A DNA stretch of 64,000 nt, from positions 3,472,001 through 3,536,000 of the forward strand of contig NZ_CP107905.1 of assembly GCF_036014015.1 (NCBI RefSeq), in the 5' to 3' direction. The notes beneath the pieces are model-generated. The model searched no databases. It was not told the DNA's origin and saw only the letters and a list, made by a program, of their open reading frames with translations. The position numbers and the translations under genes were made by a program. This stretch comes from Streptomyces sp. NBC_00457. GTDB taxonomy: Bacteria > Actinomycetota > Actinomycetes > Streptomycetales > Streptomycetaceae. Below are positions 21,922 through 30,900 of this stretch, piece by piece (the stretch's first letter is position 1; each line of letters starts with the position of its first letter).

Positions 21922-21962
21922 AAGCGCCCGCCTCCCAACTGCACCTTGGGAGGCGGGCGCTT
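21922..21962. terminator. Bidirectional terminator between the prim-pol gene and ftsY
   Basis: A perfect 16-base stem, AAGCGCCCGCCTCCCA and its complement, with a nine-base loop. It lies between the converging stops (21910 and 21991) and can serve both genes. Confidence 0.9.
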
Positions 21963-21990
21963 CTTCACATACCGACTTCGGTAGGTGGGG

Positions 21991-23202
21991 TCACTCTCCG
22001 ATAAGGGCGTCAACGAACGCCTCCGGCTCGAACGGCGCCAGATCATCCGCACCCTCGCCGAGGCCGACCAGCTTGACCGGCACGCCCAGCTCGCGCTGCA
22101 CGGCGATCACGATGCCGCCCTTGGCCGTACCGTCCAGCTTGGTCAGGACGATGCCGGTGATGTCGACGACCTCGGCGAAGACGCGGGCCTGCACCAGACC
22201 GTTCTGGCCGGTGGTGGCGTCCAGCACGAGCAGCACCTCGTCCAGCGGAGCGTGCTTCTCCACGACGCGCTTGACCTTGCCGAGCTCGTCCATGAGGCCG
22301 GTCTTGGTGTGCAGGCGCCCGGCGGTGTCGATGAGGACGACGTCAGAGCCCATCTCCTTGCCCTCCTTGACCGCGTCGAAGGCGACGGAGGCGGGGTCGC
22401 CGCCCTCGGGCCCGCGCACGGTGTACGCGCCGACCCGCTCACCCCAGGTCTGCAGCTGGTCGGCGGCGGCGGCACGGAAGGTGTCGGCGGCACCCAGGAC
22501 GACGCTGTTGCCGTCGGCGACGAGCACCCGGGCGAGCTTGCCGGTGGTGGTGGTCTTGCCGGTGCCGTTGACGCCGACGACCATCACGATGCCGGGCTTG
22601 CGGTCCTCCGGCTCGGTCTTCACGACGCGGTCCATGTCGGTGCCGACCAGCTTGAGCAGCTCCTCGCGCAGCAGGCCGCGCAGCTCCCCGGGCGTCCGGG
22701 TCCCGAGCACCTTGACGCGCTCACGCAACGCGTCGACCAGCTCCTGGGTGGGCTGCACACCGACGTCGGCGGTGAGCAGGATGTCCTCGATCTCCTCCCA
22801 CGTGTCCTCGTCGAGGTGCTCGCGCGACAGCAGCGTGAGCAGCCCCTTGCCGAGGGCGTTCTGGGAGCGGGAGAGTCGGGCGCGCAGACGCACCAGACGC
22901 CCCGCGGTGGGTTCCGGGACCTCGATCTCGGTCGGCGGAAGCTCTTCGACGACGGGCGGTTCCTGGACGGCGGCCGGGGCCGAGCCGTCGGGAAGGTCCA
23001 CCTCCTCTATCGTGCGGCGCGGTTCCTCGCGCGGCGTTTCGGCCTCGTCGCCGACGTGCGGCTCGGCCGGAGGGGCGGTGATGTCGGGCGCGGAGGGCGG
23101 CGGCGGAGGCAGCGGCTTCTTGCGCCGGCTGCCGACGATGAGCCCACCGAGCGCGGCGAGCACGACCACGGCGATGACTACAACAAGGATGACGATTTCC
23201 AT
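21991..23202 (-). CDS. ftsY: SRP receptor FtsY
   Basis: The membrane-associated SRP receptor GTPase, 403 residues. A hydrophobic N-terminal segment (about 3-24) is followed by a Pro/Glu-rich linker to about residue 100, then the NG domain with GVNGTGKTTTTGKLA, DTFRAAAADQL, DTAGRLHTK, TKLDGTAKGG and the closing GLGEGADDLAPF. ATG 23202 begins the hydrophobic segment. The open frame upstream is not conserved sequence. It pairs with Ffh encoded 7 kb away. Confidence 0.96.
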   Translation of the reverse strand: MEIVILVVVIAVVVLAALGGLIVGSRRKKPLPPPPPSAPDITAPPAEPHVGDEAETPREEPRRTIEEVDLPDGSAPAAVQEPPVVEELPPTEIEVPEPTAGRLVRLRARLSRSQNALGKGLLTLLSREHLDEDTWEEIEDILLTADVGVQPTQELVDALRERVKVLGTRTPGELRGLLREELLKLVGTDMDRVVKTEPEDRKPGIVMVVGVNGTGKTTTTGKLARVLVADGNSVVLGAADTFRAAAADQLQTWGERVGAYTVRGPEGGDPASVAFDAVKEGKEMGSDVVLIDTAGRLHTKTGLMDELGKVKRVVEKHAPLDEVLLVLDATTGQNGLVQARVFAEVVDITGIVLTKLDGTAKGGIVIAVQRELGVPVKLVGLGEGADDLAPFEPEAFVDALIGE

Positions 23203-23376
23203 AACGCGTCCAGTATCAGCCATCGGGCTCCGCGGGACCCAGCTTGTAGCTTCCCCCAAGAAGCGGAGTCGCCCTCCTGCCGCTGCTCGCGGACCGAGGA
23301 ACCCGCACCCCTGGATGTCTGACGCCCCGTCAGCTACCGTCCCCCTTCGCATCCACCCGGTGAAGGGGGACTTCCC

Positions 23377-24357
23377 ATGCCCGTCACGGTCGTACGTTTC
23401 AACCTCGTCGAGCCCGGCGCGACCCCCGCCTCGCTCAGCGCCCGCTACCGAGCGGCGCTGGAGATGGCCGCGTACGCCGACGATCACGGCATCACCACCG
23501 TGCAGACCGAAGAGCACCACGGTGCCGCGAACAACTGGCTGCCGTCGCCCTTCGCCTTCGCGGGAGCCGTCTTCGGCGCCACCCGGAAGATCGCGGTCAC
23601 GGTCTCGGCGATCATCGGGCCGCTGCACGACCCGCTGCGGCTGGCCGAGGACATCGCCGTACTGGATCTGCTGAGCGGCGGACGGCTGGTGACCGTCGCC
23701 GGGATCGGCTACCGGCCGGAGGAGTACGCCCTGTTCGACGTGGAGTGGAAGCGGCGGGGGCGGCTCCAGGACGAACTCCTCGAGACCCTCCTCAAGGCCT
23801 GGACCGGCGAGGAGTTCGAGTACCGGGGCCGTACGGTACGGGTCACCCCGCGCCCGTTCACCGAGCCGCACCCCCTCCTCCTGGTCGGCGGCTCCTCGCA
23901 GGCCGCCGCCCGCCGGGCCGCCCGGCTCGGCCTGCCGTTCTTCCCCAGCGCGCATCTGCCGGAGCTGGAGACGTACTACAAGGAACGGCTCGTCGAGTAC
24001 GGCACCGAGGGCTGGACCATGATGCCCGCGACCGAGCAGCCGCTGCTGCACATCGCCGAGGACCCGGACCGGGCGTGGAGCGAGTACGGCGGCCACTTCC
24101 TGCACGAGGCGCGGACGTACGCCTCCTGGCAGTCCGGCGGTATACGGTCCGCGGTGAAGTCGGCGGCCACGACCGTGGACGAGCTGCGCGCCGAGGGCGT
24201 CTACCGGATCCTCACGCCGGACGAGTGCGTGGCGCAGGGGCTCGACAACTATGTGCTGCATCCGCTGTCGGGCGGGATGCCGGTGGAGGAGGGGTGGCGC
24301 AGCCTGCGGCTGTTCTGCGACAACGTACTGCCCCGGCTCAAAGACCTCGAAGGCTGA
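23377..24357 (+). CDS. LLM-class flavin-dependent oxidoreductase
   Basis: A 326-residue luciferase-like monooxygenase TIM barrel. Seen: QTEEHHGAANNWLPSPF, HDPLRLAEDIAVLDLLSGGR, and GIGYRPEEYALF, typical of the bacterial luciferase / F420-oxidoreductase superfamily. The cofactor (FMN or F420) and substrate cannot be told. Start ATG 23377 with AAGGGGG upstream. Its stop lies inside a hairpin shared with the convergent glcP gene. Confidence 0.86.
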   Translation: MPVTVVRFNLVEPGATPASLSARYRAALEMAAYADDHGITTVQTEEHHGAANNWLPSPFAFAGAVFGATRKIAVTVSAIIGPLHDPLRLAEDIAVLDLLSGGRLVTVAGIGYRPEEYALFDVEWKRRGRLQDELLETLLKAWTGEEFEYRGRTVRVTPRPFTEPHPLLLVGGSSQAAARRAARLGLPFFPSAHLPELETYYKERLVEYGTEGWTMMPATEQPLLHIAEDPDRAWSEYGGHFLHEARTYASWQSGGIRSAVKSAATTVDELRAEGVYRILTPDECVAQGLDNYVLHPLSGGMPVEEGWRSLRLFCDNVLPRLKDLEG

Positions 24358-24390
24358 GCCGGGGCGGTACGTCTCTTACGAGGCTCAGCC
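24352..24390. terminator. Terminator shared by the LLM oxidoreductase gene and glcP
   Basis: GGCTGAGCC and GGCTCAGCC form a perfect nine-base stem around a 21-base loop. The two stop codons (24355-24357 and 24385-24387) lie within the arms, so termination and translation end overlap on both strands. Confidence 0.65.
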
Positions 24391-25803
24391 CATCTCCTCC
24401 AGTGCCTTGCCCTTCGTCTCCTTCACGTACTTGAGGACGAACGGGATGGAGAGCGCGGCGAAGGCCGTGTAGATCACGTAGGTGACGGAGAGGTTCCAGT
24501 CGGCCAGCGACGGGAAGCTCGCGGTGATGGCCCAGTTGGCGATCCACTGTGCGGCGGCGGCCACGCCCAGGGCGGCGGCGCGGATCTTGTTCGGGAACAT
24601 CTCGCCGAGGAAGACCCAGACGACCACACCCCAGGACAGGGCGAAGAAGAGGACGAAGATGTGGGCGGCGATCAGGGCGATCCAGCCCTGCGTGGCCGGC
24701 AGCTTGCCGTCGACGAGGTGGAAGGAGAACGCCCAGGCCTCCAGCGCGAGGCCGATCACCATGCCGACGGAGCCGATGAGTGCCAGCGGCTTACGGCCGA
24801 TGCGGTCCACCAGGAGCATCGCGATCACGGTGCCGACGATGTTGATGATCGACGTCGTGAAGGAGTAGAAGAACGAGTCCGTCGGGTCGACGCCGACCGA
24901 CTGCCACAGGGTCGAGGAGTAGTAGAACGCGACGTTGATGCCGACGAACTGCTGGAAGACCGACAGGCCGATACCGATCCAGACGATCGGCTTGAAGAAG
25001 AAGGAGCCGCCGAGCAGGTCCTTGAAGCTCGACTTGTGCTCGCTGTTCATGCCGTGCTCGATCTCGGCGATCCGGGCGTCGAAGTCGACGTCCTTGCCCT
25101 CGACCTCGGCGAGGATCTCGCGGGCCTGCTCGTGCTTGCCGACGGAGATCAGGTAGCGCGGGGACTCGGGGATGGCGAAGGACAGCAGGCCGTAGATGAC
25201 GGCCGGGATCACCATGACGCCGAGCATGACCTGCCAGGCCTCCAGGCCCAGGATCTGGCCGCGCTGGTCGCCGTCGGCGGCGTTGAGCAGAGCCCAGTTG
25301 ACCAGCTGCGAGACGGCGATGCCGATGACGATGGCGGCCTGCTGGAAGGAGCCGAGCCGTCCGCGGTACTCGGCCGGGGCGACCTCGGCGATGTAGGCGG
25401 GGCCGATCACGGAGGCCATGCCGATGGCGAAGCCGCCGACGACGCGCCAGAAGGCGAGGTCGTACAGGGCGAAGGGCAGCGCCGAACCCACGGCGCTGAC
25501 GGTGAACAGCACGGCGGAGATCTGCATGCACCGGATACGGCCGATGCGGTCGGCGATCCGGCCGGCGGTGGCGGCGCCGATGGCACAGCCGATCAGGGCG
25601 ATGGCGATGACCTGCGCCAGCGCCGCGGAGCCGATGTCGTAGCGGCCGCGAATGGCCTCGACGGCGCCGTTGATCACGGAGCTGTCGTAGCCGAAGAGGA
25701 AGCCGCCCATCGCGGCCGCCGCGGCGATGAAGACGACGCGCCCGAGATGTTCGGGATGAGCCTTGGCGGCTCCTGACTTGGGTGCCTGCGCTGTGCTGGT
25801 CAC
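24385..25803 (-). CDS. glcP: Glucose permease GlcP (MFS sugar:proton symporter)
   Basis: A 472-residue major facilitator sugar porter with twelve membrane helices. Signatures: GGFLFGYDSSVINGA, RIADRIGRIR, PESPRYL, QQFVGINVAFYYSSTLW and VDRIGRKPLA. GlcP is the main glucose uptake system in S. coelicolor, needed for glucose repression through glucose kinase (established). GTG 25803 has GAGGAG upstream. A predicted promoter and a palindromic operator lie about 80-120 bases upstream. Confidence 0.92.
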   Translation of the reverse strand: MTSTAQAPKSGAAKAHPEHLGRVVFIAAAAAMGGFLFGYDSSVINGAVEAIRGRYDIGSAALAQVIAIALIGCAIGAATAGRIADRIGRIRCMQISAVLFTVSAVGSALPFALYDLAFWRVVGGFAIGMASVIGPAYIAEVAPAEYRGRLGSFQQAAIVIGIAVSQLVNWALLNAADGDQRGQILGLEAWQVMLGVMVIPAVIYGLLSFAIPESPRYLISVGKHEQAREILAEVEGKDVDFDARIAEIEHGMNSEHKSSFKDLLGGSFFFKPIVWIGIGLSVFQQFVGINVAFYYSSTLWQSVGVDPTDSFFYSFTTSIINIVGTVIAMLLVDRIGRKPLALIGSVGMVIGLALEAWAFSFHLVDGKLPATQGWIALIAAHIFVLFFALSWGVVVWVFLGEMFPNKIRAAALGVAAAAQWIANWAITASFPSLADWNLSVTYVIYTAFAALSIPFVLKYVKETKGKALEEMG

Positions 25804-25882
25804 GTGTACTCCTCGGGCCACCGGCAACGCTGCCGGTTGGGGTCAGCCCTTCGAGGTCCACCAGAAGGTACCTGAAGGTAAA

Positions 25883-25894
25883 AGCAACGTTGCT
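25883..25894. promoter_or_regulatory. 12-bp palindromic operator at the glcP transcription start
   Basis: AGCAACGTTGCT is a perfect palindrome with the central AACGTT typical of LacI-family operators. It lies immediately downstream of the predicted -10 box, so a bound repressor would block initiation. Which regulator binds is not known from the sequence. Confidence 0.55.
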
Positions 25895-25895
25895 C

Positions 25896-25923
25896 AGGCT
25901 ATGCCTTCAAGTTTCGAAGTCAA
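25896..25923 (-). promoter_or_regulatory. Candidate glcP promoter
   Basis: On the minus strand: -35 TTGACT, a 16-base spacer, -10 TAGCCT. The predicted start falls in the palindrome at 25883-25894 and gives a leader of about 85 bases. The rest of the 226-base gap between smc and glcP shows no gene. Confidence 0.5.
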
Positions 25924-26029
25924 TATGACGTTGTTAAGAGAATGCACCGCAGGTGTGAGGGGCTTGCGTTCAAGAGTTGAAGGGATGATCCCCAAATCGC
26001 TGGTCAGAACCGGTGTAGGCGGCACGCAT

Positions 26030-29000
26030 TTAGCGCAGCCGCTGAGAGATGACCTTCGACACACCGTCGCCCTGCATGGAGACGCCGTACAGCGCGTCGG
26101 CGACCTCCATCGTCCGCTTCTGGTGGGTGATCACGATCAGCTGCGAGGCCTCCTGCAGCTCCTGCATGATCCGGATCAGCCGCTGCAGGTTGGTGTCGTC
26201 GAGCGCGGCCTCGACCTCGTCCATCACATAGAACGGGCTGGGCCGGGCCTTGAAGATCGACACGAGCATCGCGACGGCGGTCAGTGAGCGCTCGCCACCG
26301 GAGAGCAGACTGAGCCGCTTGACCTTCTTGCCCGGGGGACGCGCCTCGACATCGACGCCCGTCGTGAGCATGTTGTCGGGATCGGTGAGGATCAGCCGCC
26401 CGTCACCGCCCGGGAAGAGCCGGCTGAAGACGCCCTCGAACTCACGGGCCGTGTCCCGGAACGCCTCGGTGAAGACCTGCTCGACGCGCTCGTCGACCTC
26501 CTTGACGACCTGGAGCAGGTCGGCGCGGGTCTTCTTCAGGTCCTCCAGCTGCTCGCTGAGGAACTGGTGCCGCTCCTCCAGCGCCGCGAACTCCTCCAGC
26601 GCCAGCGGGTTGACCTTGCCGAGCTGCTGATAGGCCCGCTCGGCGGACTTGAGCCGCTTCTCCTGCTCGGCCCGGACGAACGGCTTGGGCTGGTTGCGGG
26701 GATGCTCGGGGTCCTCCGGCAGCTGCTCCCCCTCCGCCGGAAGCGAGGGCGGGACGAGCTGATGCGGGCCGAACTCGTCGACGAGCCCGGCCGGCTCGAC
26801 ACCCAGCTCCTCCAGCGCCTTGGTCTCCAGCTGCTCGATCCGCATCCGCTTCTCGGCGCCGAGCACTTCGCCGCGGTGGACGGAGTCGGTCAGCTTGTCC
26901 AGCTCGGACTTGAGATCGCGCCCCGCGTTACGGGCGACGGTCAGCTCCTGCTCACGTCGCGCCTTGGCGCTCTCGGCAGCGGTGCGTTCCGCGTCGGCAC
27001 GGGTGAGGGAGACCTCGACGTGCGCGAGCAGCTGCCGCGCACCGGAGGCGACGGCTTCCGCCACGGCCGCCTCGTGCCGCATCCGCGCCCGCCGCTGCTC
27101 GGCACGCGCGCGTGCGTCGCGCTCCGCTCGGGCGGCGCGGTCGAGGGAGTCGGCGCGGCCGGCGAGCCCCTTGACCCGCTCCTCGTGCGTACGGACCTGG
27201 AGGCGGGCCTCCATCTCGGTCTGGCGTGCGTTGGCGCCGTCGGCGGCGAGCCGATCCCGTACGGAGGTGTCTGGCTCCTCCTCGACCGGCATCTCCTCGG
27301 CGACGGCGAGCCGTTCGGCCAGCTCCTCGGCTTCTTCTACGGCCTTGTCGAGCGCCTCCTGCGCCCGCGCCGCCGCCGCGGCGGACCGCTCGGCCTCCCC
27401 GGCGGCGCCGCGCGCCTGACCGGCGAGCCGTCCGAGCTGCTGCGCCACGGCCGACTTCTCCCGGTCGGCGGCCCTGCGCCGCTCCCCCACGGCTTCGACG
27501 AGTGCGGTGCACTCCTTACGCCGCTCGGTCGCCGCGTGCTGCGCCTCGGTGAGTTCCTCGCACCGCACGGCCAGCTCTTCCAGCTCGGCGGCGGCCTCGT
27601 CCACGGAGGCCTGCACTTCGAGGAGGCTGGGTGCTCCGGCGGATCCGCCGTGCGCGAAGTGGGCGCCCAAGAGGTCGCCTTCGGCGGTTACGGCGGTGAG
27701 GTCGGGGTGGGCGTAGACGAGCTCTTCGGCGTCTTCGAGGGTGCTGACGACGACGATGCGGTGGAGCAGCCGTCGGACGGCCGGCATGAGGTCGGACGGG
27801 CCGCGGACCAGCTCGGCAGCGTGCCGTAGTCGGGCGTCCGTGGGTTCGTTGTGGCTGGTCGCGCCGTTCTCCGCGCCGCTTTGGGGCGCGTCTGCGTCAC
27901 CGGCGAGCAGCAGGGCCGCCCGTCCGCCGTCCTGTTTGCGCAGGAGGCGGATCGCGTCCGCCGCGGCGGATGGTGACGTCACCGCGATCGCGTCCGCCGC
28001 CGCTCCGAACGCCGCTGCCAGCGCGACCTCGTAACCAGGGGTCACCGTCAGCAACTCGGCCGCCGGGCCCAGCAGGCCGGTGAGCCGGTCCTTCGCTCCC
28101 AGGAGCGCTCCGGTTCCGTCCTTGCGTCGCAGTCCCATCGCCAGCGCCTCGTGGCGGGCCTGGGTGGCGGCGCGTTTGCGTTCCGCTGCTGTGGCCGCCT
28201 CACGGGCCGCCGTCAGGGCGACGTCCGCCTCGGTCAGTGCTGTCTTGGCCGCTTCGTGCTGCTCGCCGAGTTCCGCGTCGTCCGCGTCCAGGCCGTCGAC
28301 CTCGGCCTTCAGGGTCTCGTACTCCTCCTGGGCGGCGACGGCGCGTTCCTGGGCCTCGTCGCGGGCGGCGGCGAGGCGGTCGATCTCGGCCTGGGCGGAT
28401 GCGGCACGCGAACGGGCCGCGTTGACCTGGCCGTTCAGGCGCGCGAGGCTCTCGCGGCGGTCGGCGATGGAGCGGGCGACGTCCTTCAGGCGCCGTTCCT
28501 CCATGGCCAGCTCGCGCTCCAGGTCGGCGCGGTGCGCGACCGTGTCGTCCAGCGCCCGCTCGGCCGCCTCCAAGGCCGCTTCGAGCTCGGCCTCCTGCTC
28601 ACGGATCCGGTTGGCCTCACGCTCCATGTCCTCGGGATCGCGGCCCCGGCGCTCGTCGGGCGGCGCGGACGTGGCGCTCTTCACACGGGCGTCGGCCAGC
28701 GAGACCGTGCCGCGGACGCGTTCGGCGAGCTGGGAGAGTTCGTACCAGGTCTGCTGGGCGCGCTGGAGTCGCGGCGTGAGCTGCCGTACCTCGTCCTCCA
28801 GGAGCGCCTCCCGCTGGAGCGCCTTCTTCAGCTCCAGCTCGGCGGCTTCCTTACGTTCCTTCAGTGCTGCCTCGTCGGCGACCTCGGCGTTGAGCGCCTC
28901 TCGGAGTCGTACGAGATCGTCGGCGAGCAGGCGGAGACGGGCGTCGCGGAGGTCGGCCTGGATGACGGCGGCCCTGCGCGCCACCGCCGCCTGGCGGCCC

Positions 29001-29614
29001 AGGGGCTTCAGCTGCCTGCGCAACTCGTCCGTCAGGTCCTGCACGCGCGCGAGGTTGGCCTGCATCGCGTCCAGCTTCCGGAGGGCCTTCTCCTTGCGCT
29101 TGCGGTGTTTCAGCACACCCGCGGCCTCTTCGATGAAGGCGCGGCGGCCCATGGGGTCGGCATGCAGTACGGAGTCGAGCTGGCCCTGGCCGACGATGAC
29201 GTGCATCTCGCGGCCGATGCCGGAGTCGGAGAGGAGTTCCTGGATGTCGAGCAGGCGGCAGGTGTCGCCGTTGATCTGGTACTCGCTGCCGCCGTTGCGG
29301 AACATGATCCGCGTGATGGTGACCTCGGCGTACTCGATGGGCAGCGCGCCGTCGGAGTTGTCGATGGTGAGGGACACCTCGGCGCGGCCGAGCGGCGGGC
29401 GGCCGGTGGTGCCGGCGAAGATGACGTCCTCCATCTTGCCGCCGCGCAGCGACTTGGCGCCCTGTTCACCCATGACCCAGCTGAGCGCGTCCACCACATT
29501 GGACTTGCCCGAGCCGTTCGGTCCTACGACACACGTGATCCCCGGCTCGAACCGGAGCGTGGTCGCCGAGGCGAACGACTTGAACCCGCGGAGGGTCAGG
29601 GCCTTGAGGTGCAC
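26030..29614 (-). CDS. smc: Chromosome segregation ATPase SMC
   Basis: The condensin ATPase, 1194 residues. The N-terminal head has Walker A GPNGSGKSN at about 31-39. Long coiled coils run to about residue 500, the hinge domain covers about 510-680, and a second coiled coil follows. The C-terminal head has the signature LLSGGERSLTAVAML and Walker B VMDEVEAALDD. The hinge contains an Asn/Ser/Glu-rich loop (GAENGATSHNEPTD). GTG 29614 begins VHLKALTLRGFKSF as in the family; GGGAGG lies 14 bases upstream. ScpA/ScpB are not in the window. Confidence 0.95.
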   Translation of the reverse strand: MHLKALTLRGFKSFASATTLRFEPGITCVVGPNGSGKSNVVDALSWVMGEQGAKSLRGGKMEDVIFAGTTGRPPLGRAEVSLTIDNSDGALPIEYAEVTITRIMFRNGGSEYQINGDTCRLLDIQELLSDSGIGREMHVIVGQGQLDSVLHADPMGRRAFIEEAAGVLKHRKRKEKALRKLDAMQANLARVQDLTDELRRQLKPLGRQAAVARRAAVIQADLRDARLRLLADDLVRLREALNAEVADEAALKERKEAAELELKKALQREALLEDEVRQLTPRLQRAQQTWYELSQLAERVRGTVSLADARVKSATSAPPDERRGRDPEDMEREANRIREQEAELEAALEAAERALDDTVAHRADLERELAMEERRLKDVARSIADRRESLARLNGQVNAARSRAASAQAEIDRLAAARDEAQERAVAAQEEYETLKAEVDGLDADDAELGEQHEAAKTALTEADVALTAAREAATAAERKRAATQARHEALAMGLRRKDGTGALLGAKDRLTGLLGPAAELLTVTPGYEVALAAAFGAAADAIAVTSPSAAADAIRLLRKQDGGRAALLLAGDADAPQSGAENGATSHNEPTDARLRHAAELVRGPSDLMPAVRRLLHRIVVVSTLEDAEELVYAHPDLTAVTAEGDLLGAHFAHGGSAGAPSLLEVQASVDEAAAELEELAVRCEELTEAQHAATERRKECTALVEAVGERRRAADREKSAVAQQLGRLAGQARGAAGEAERSAAAAARAQEALDKAVEEAEELAERLAVAEEMPVEEEPDTSVRDRLAADGANARQTEMEARLQVRTHEERVKGLAGRADSLDRAARAERDARARAEQRRARMRHEAAVAEAVASGARQLLAHVEVSLTRADAERTAAESAKARREQELTVARNAGRDLKSELDKLTDSVHRGEVLGAEKRMRIEQLETKALEELGVEPAGLVDEFGPHQLVPPSLPAEGEQLPEDPEHPRNQPKPFVRAEQEKRLKSAERAYQQLGKVNPLALEEFAALEERHQFLSEQLEDLKKTRADLLQVVKEVDERVEQVFTEAFRDTAREFEGVFSRLFPGGDGRLILTDPDNMLTTGVDVEARPPGKKVKRLSLLSGGERSLTAVAMLVSIFKARPSPFYVMDEVEAALDDTNLQRLIRIMQELQEASQLIVITHQKRTMEVADALYGVSMQGDGVSKVISQRLR

Positions 29615-29843
29615 GCCGCTGGACTCTACCTCCCACCGGTATCTCGGACGCCGAACCCTGGGGCACCCCCGCGGTTTCACCCATGAACGTGCAGGGCACA
29701 CCAGACGTTAAAGAGGGTGAAAGGATGCGCGGGAGCAAGAAAGAAGGGACGCCGAAGCGTCCCTTGCAAACTCTGACAACTCAGCGGTTGATACAGGCAG
29801 CCCAACCACTGCTGTCGTTGTGTGGTGCTGTGTGATGCAGTGA

Positions 29844-30077
29844 TCAGGTGAGCGCAGGCTCCGCCTGGTGTGCGTCAATGCTCTCCATGACCCTGTCGTG
29901 AGAGTCCATGCTCTCCATGATCCTGTCGTGAGAAGCGGCAGCCGTCAGCGAGTCGTTCTCCGCCTGGATTCGTCCGAGCTCGGATTCCAGGTCCTGGACA
30001 CGCTGCTGGAGCCGTCGCATCTCGGCGAGGAGTCGAGGGTCGGAGCCGCCGACGTAACCGAGAAGCGCCTTTGCCAT
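29844..30077 (-). CDS. Small conserved coiled-coil protein
   Basis: A 77-residue protein beginning MAKALLGYVGGSDPRLLAEM. Residues about 16-45 form a leucine-zipper-like coil (LLAEMRRLQQRVQDLESEL). The C-terminus carries a duplicated decapeptide, SHDRIMESMD and SHDRVMESID. I recall similar hypothetical proteins in Streptomyces but no function. The ATG at 30077 has TGGAGG about ten bases upstream. It lies between acylphosphatase and smc on the same strand; a role with SMC is only a positional guess. Confidence 0.75.
   Translation of the reverse strand: MAKALLGYVGGSDPRLLAEMRRLQQRVQDLESELGRIQAENDSLTAAASHDRIMESMDSHDRVMESIDAHQAEPALT
29881..29933 (-). repeat. 30-bp-period tandem duplication inside the small coiled-coil gene
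   Basis: A 23-base block at 29881-29903 recurs at 29911-29933 with one mismatch; the period is 30 bases, so the frame is kept and ten residues are duplicated. Confidence 0.9.
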
Positions 30078-30457
30078 GATGGATGGTCCTCCACAATGAG
30101 TGACCGACCGATGCGGTGTGGGTCGTGAGGGATTCGCACCCGCGGTGCTTGGCACTGTTGAGTTGTGCTGCCGTTCTCCATGCCAAACAGCTAAGGTGCG
30201 CGGGGCTTTCAGCGTCTCACCAAAAAGTTTGACGGTCAACACGATCACGCCCTGCTTTGGCGGGCATCCCGGGGGCGCGCGGCCGTGAAACCGGCGGCGC
30301 TGCTGCTCCTGCGGGCCCCTCAGGGCGTGACGATCATCCTTGCGTGCGGAGCCTGCCATGGCAACCGGTTCTTGGCAACCACCAGGCTCTTTCTGCTCGG
30401 GGCAGCTGCCGGTGGCATGTACCTCCGCTTCCACCTGGGCCGCTTTACAGAAATCGC
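30078..30457. other. 380-base intergenic region between acylphosphatase and the small coiled-coil gene
   Basis: No convincing gene on either strand. It must hold the leader and promoter of the coiled-coil gene. A palindrome TTGAC-n-GTCAA lies at 30229-30239. A stretch near 30121-30150 resembles a tRNA T-arm but cannot be folded into a tRNA. Confidence 0.4.
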
Positions 30458-30739
30458 TCAGCGGATCGAGAAGCCGTCGTAGCCGCCGCGGGGTGTGTCC
30501 CAGATCTCGGTGACTCCGTCGACGCGGCCGGGCGTGTCGGCGCTCCCGAGCCAGTCGAGGAGCCGTTGGCACGCTCCGCGCGGGCCCTCCGCGACCACCT
30601 GGACCCGTCCGTCCTCCAAATTGAGAGCAAAACCACTCAGGCCGCCGATCTCGAGCGCCTTGGCCCGGGTGAACCAGCGAAAACCCACACCTTGGACGCG
30701 TCCACGCACCCAGGCGACCAACCGCACATCCTCGCTCAT
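30458..30739 (-). CDS. acyP: Acylphosphatase
   Basis: A 93-residue enzyme that hydrolyses acyl phosphates such as acetyl phosphate and carbamoyl phosphate. The phosphate-binding loop [11 protein letters not shown] (residues 13-23) carries the catalytic Arg21, and the catalytic Asn40 is in [11 protein letters not shown]. Length and both motifs are standard. ATG 30739. Its upstream region is divergent from the CAP-domain gene. Confidence 0.93.
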   Translation of the reverse strand: MSEDVRLVAWVRGRVQGVGFRWFTRAKALEIGGLSGFALNLEDGRVQVVAEGPRGACQRLLDWLGSADTPGRVDGVTEIWDTPRGGYDGFSIR

Positions 30740-30829
30740 GAGGGCAACCTAACGGGCCAATGTCTCTCACGGCACTTCCTCACCCTGCGCCATGCGGTAC
30801 CGTCCAGCCCCAATGAATCTCATATGAAA

Positions 30830-30847
30830 CTCACTCGATCGAGTGAG
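30830..30847. promoter_or_regulatory. 18-bp perfect palindrome upstream of the CAP-domain gene
   Basis: CTCACTCGATCGAGTGAG is identical to its reverse complement. It lies 53 bases before the CAP gene start and 90 bases before the acylphosphatase start, between divergent genes. The form is that of a dimeric repressor operator, for instance TetR-like; the binding protein is unknown. Confidence 0.6.
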
Positions 30848-30900
30848 GTTGCGTTGACCGCACGGGCGAGTCGACCGCACAGGACGAGGAAGGCAAGGAC

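Noticed and set aside
28080..29711. Long plus-strand open frames of over 500 codons opposite smc.
   Set aside because: They are antisense shadows produced by the GC-rich codon pattern; their composition (Arg/Ser/Ala only) is not protein-like and smc is clearly coding.
30121..30200. Possible tRNA on the minus strand (T-arm-like GGGTGCGAATCCC and D-arm-like TTAGCTGTTTGG).
   Set aside because: The T loop lacks the conserved TTC, the T stem has a mismatch, no acceptor stem pairs at the right distance, and no anticodon arm forms.
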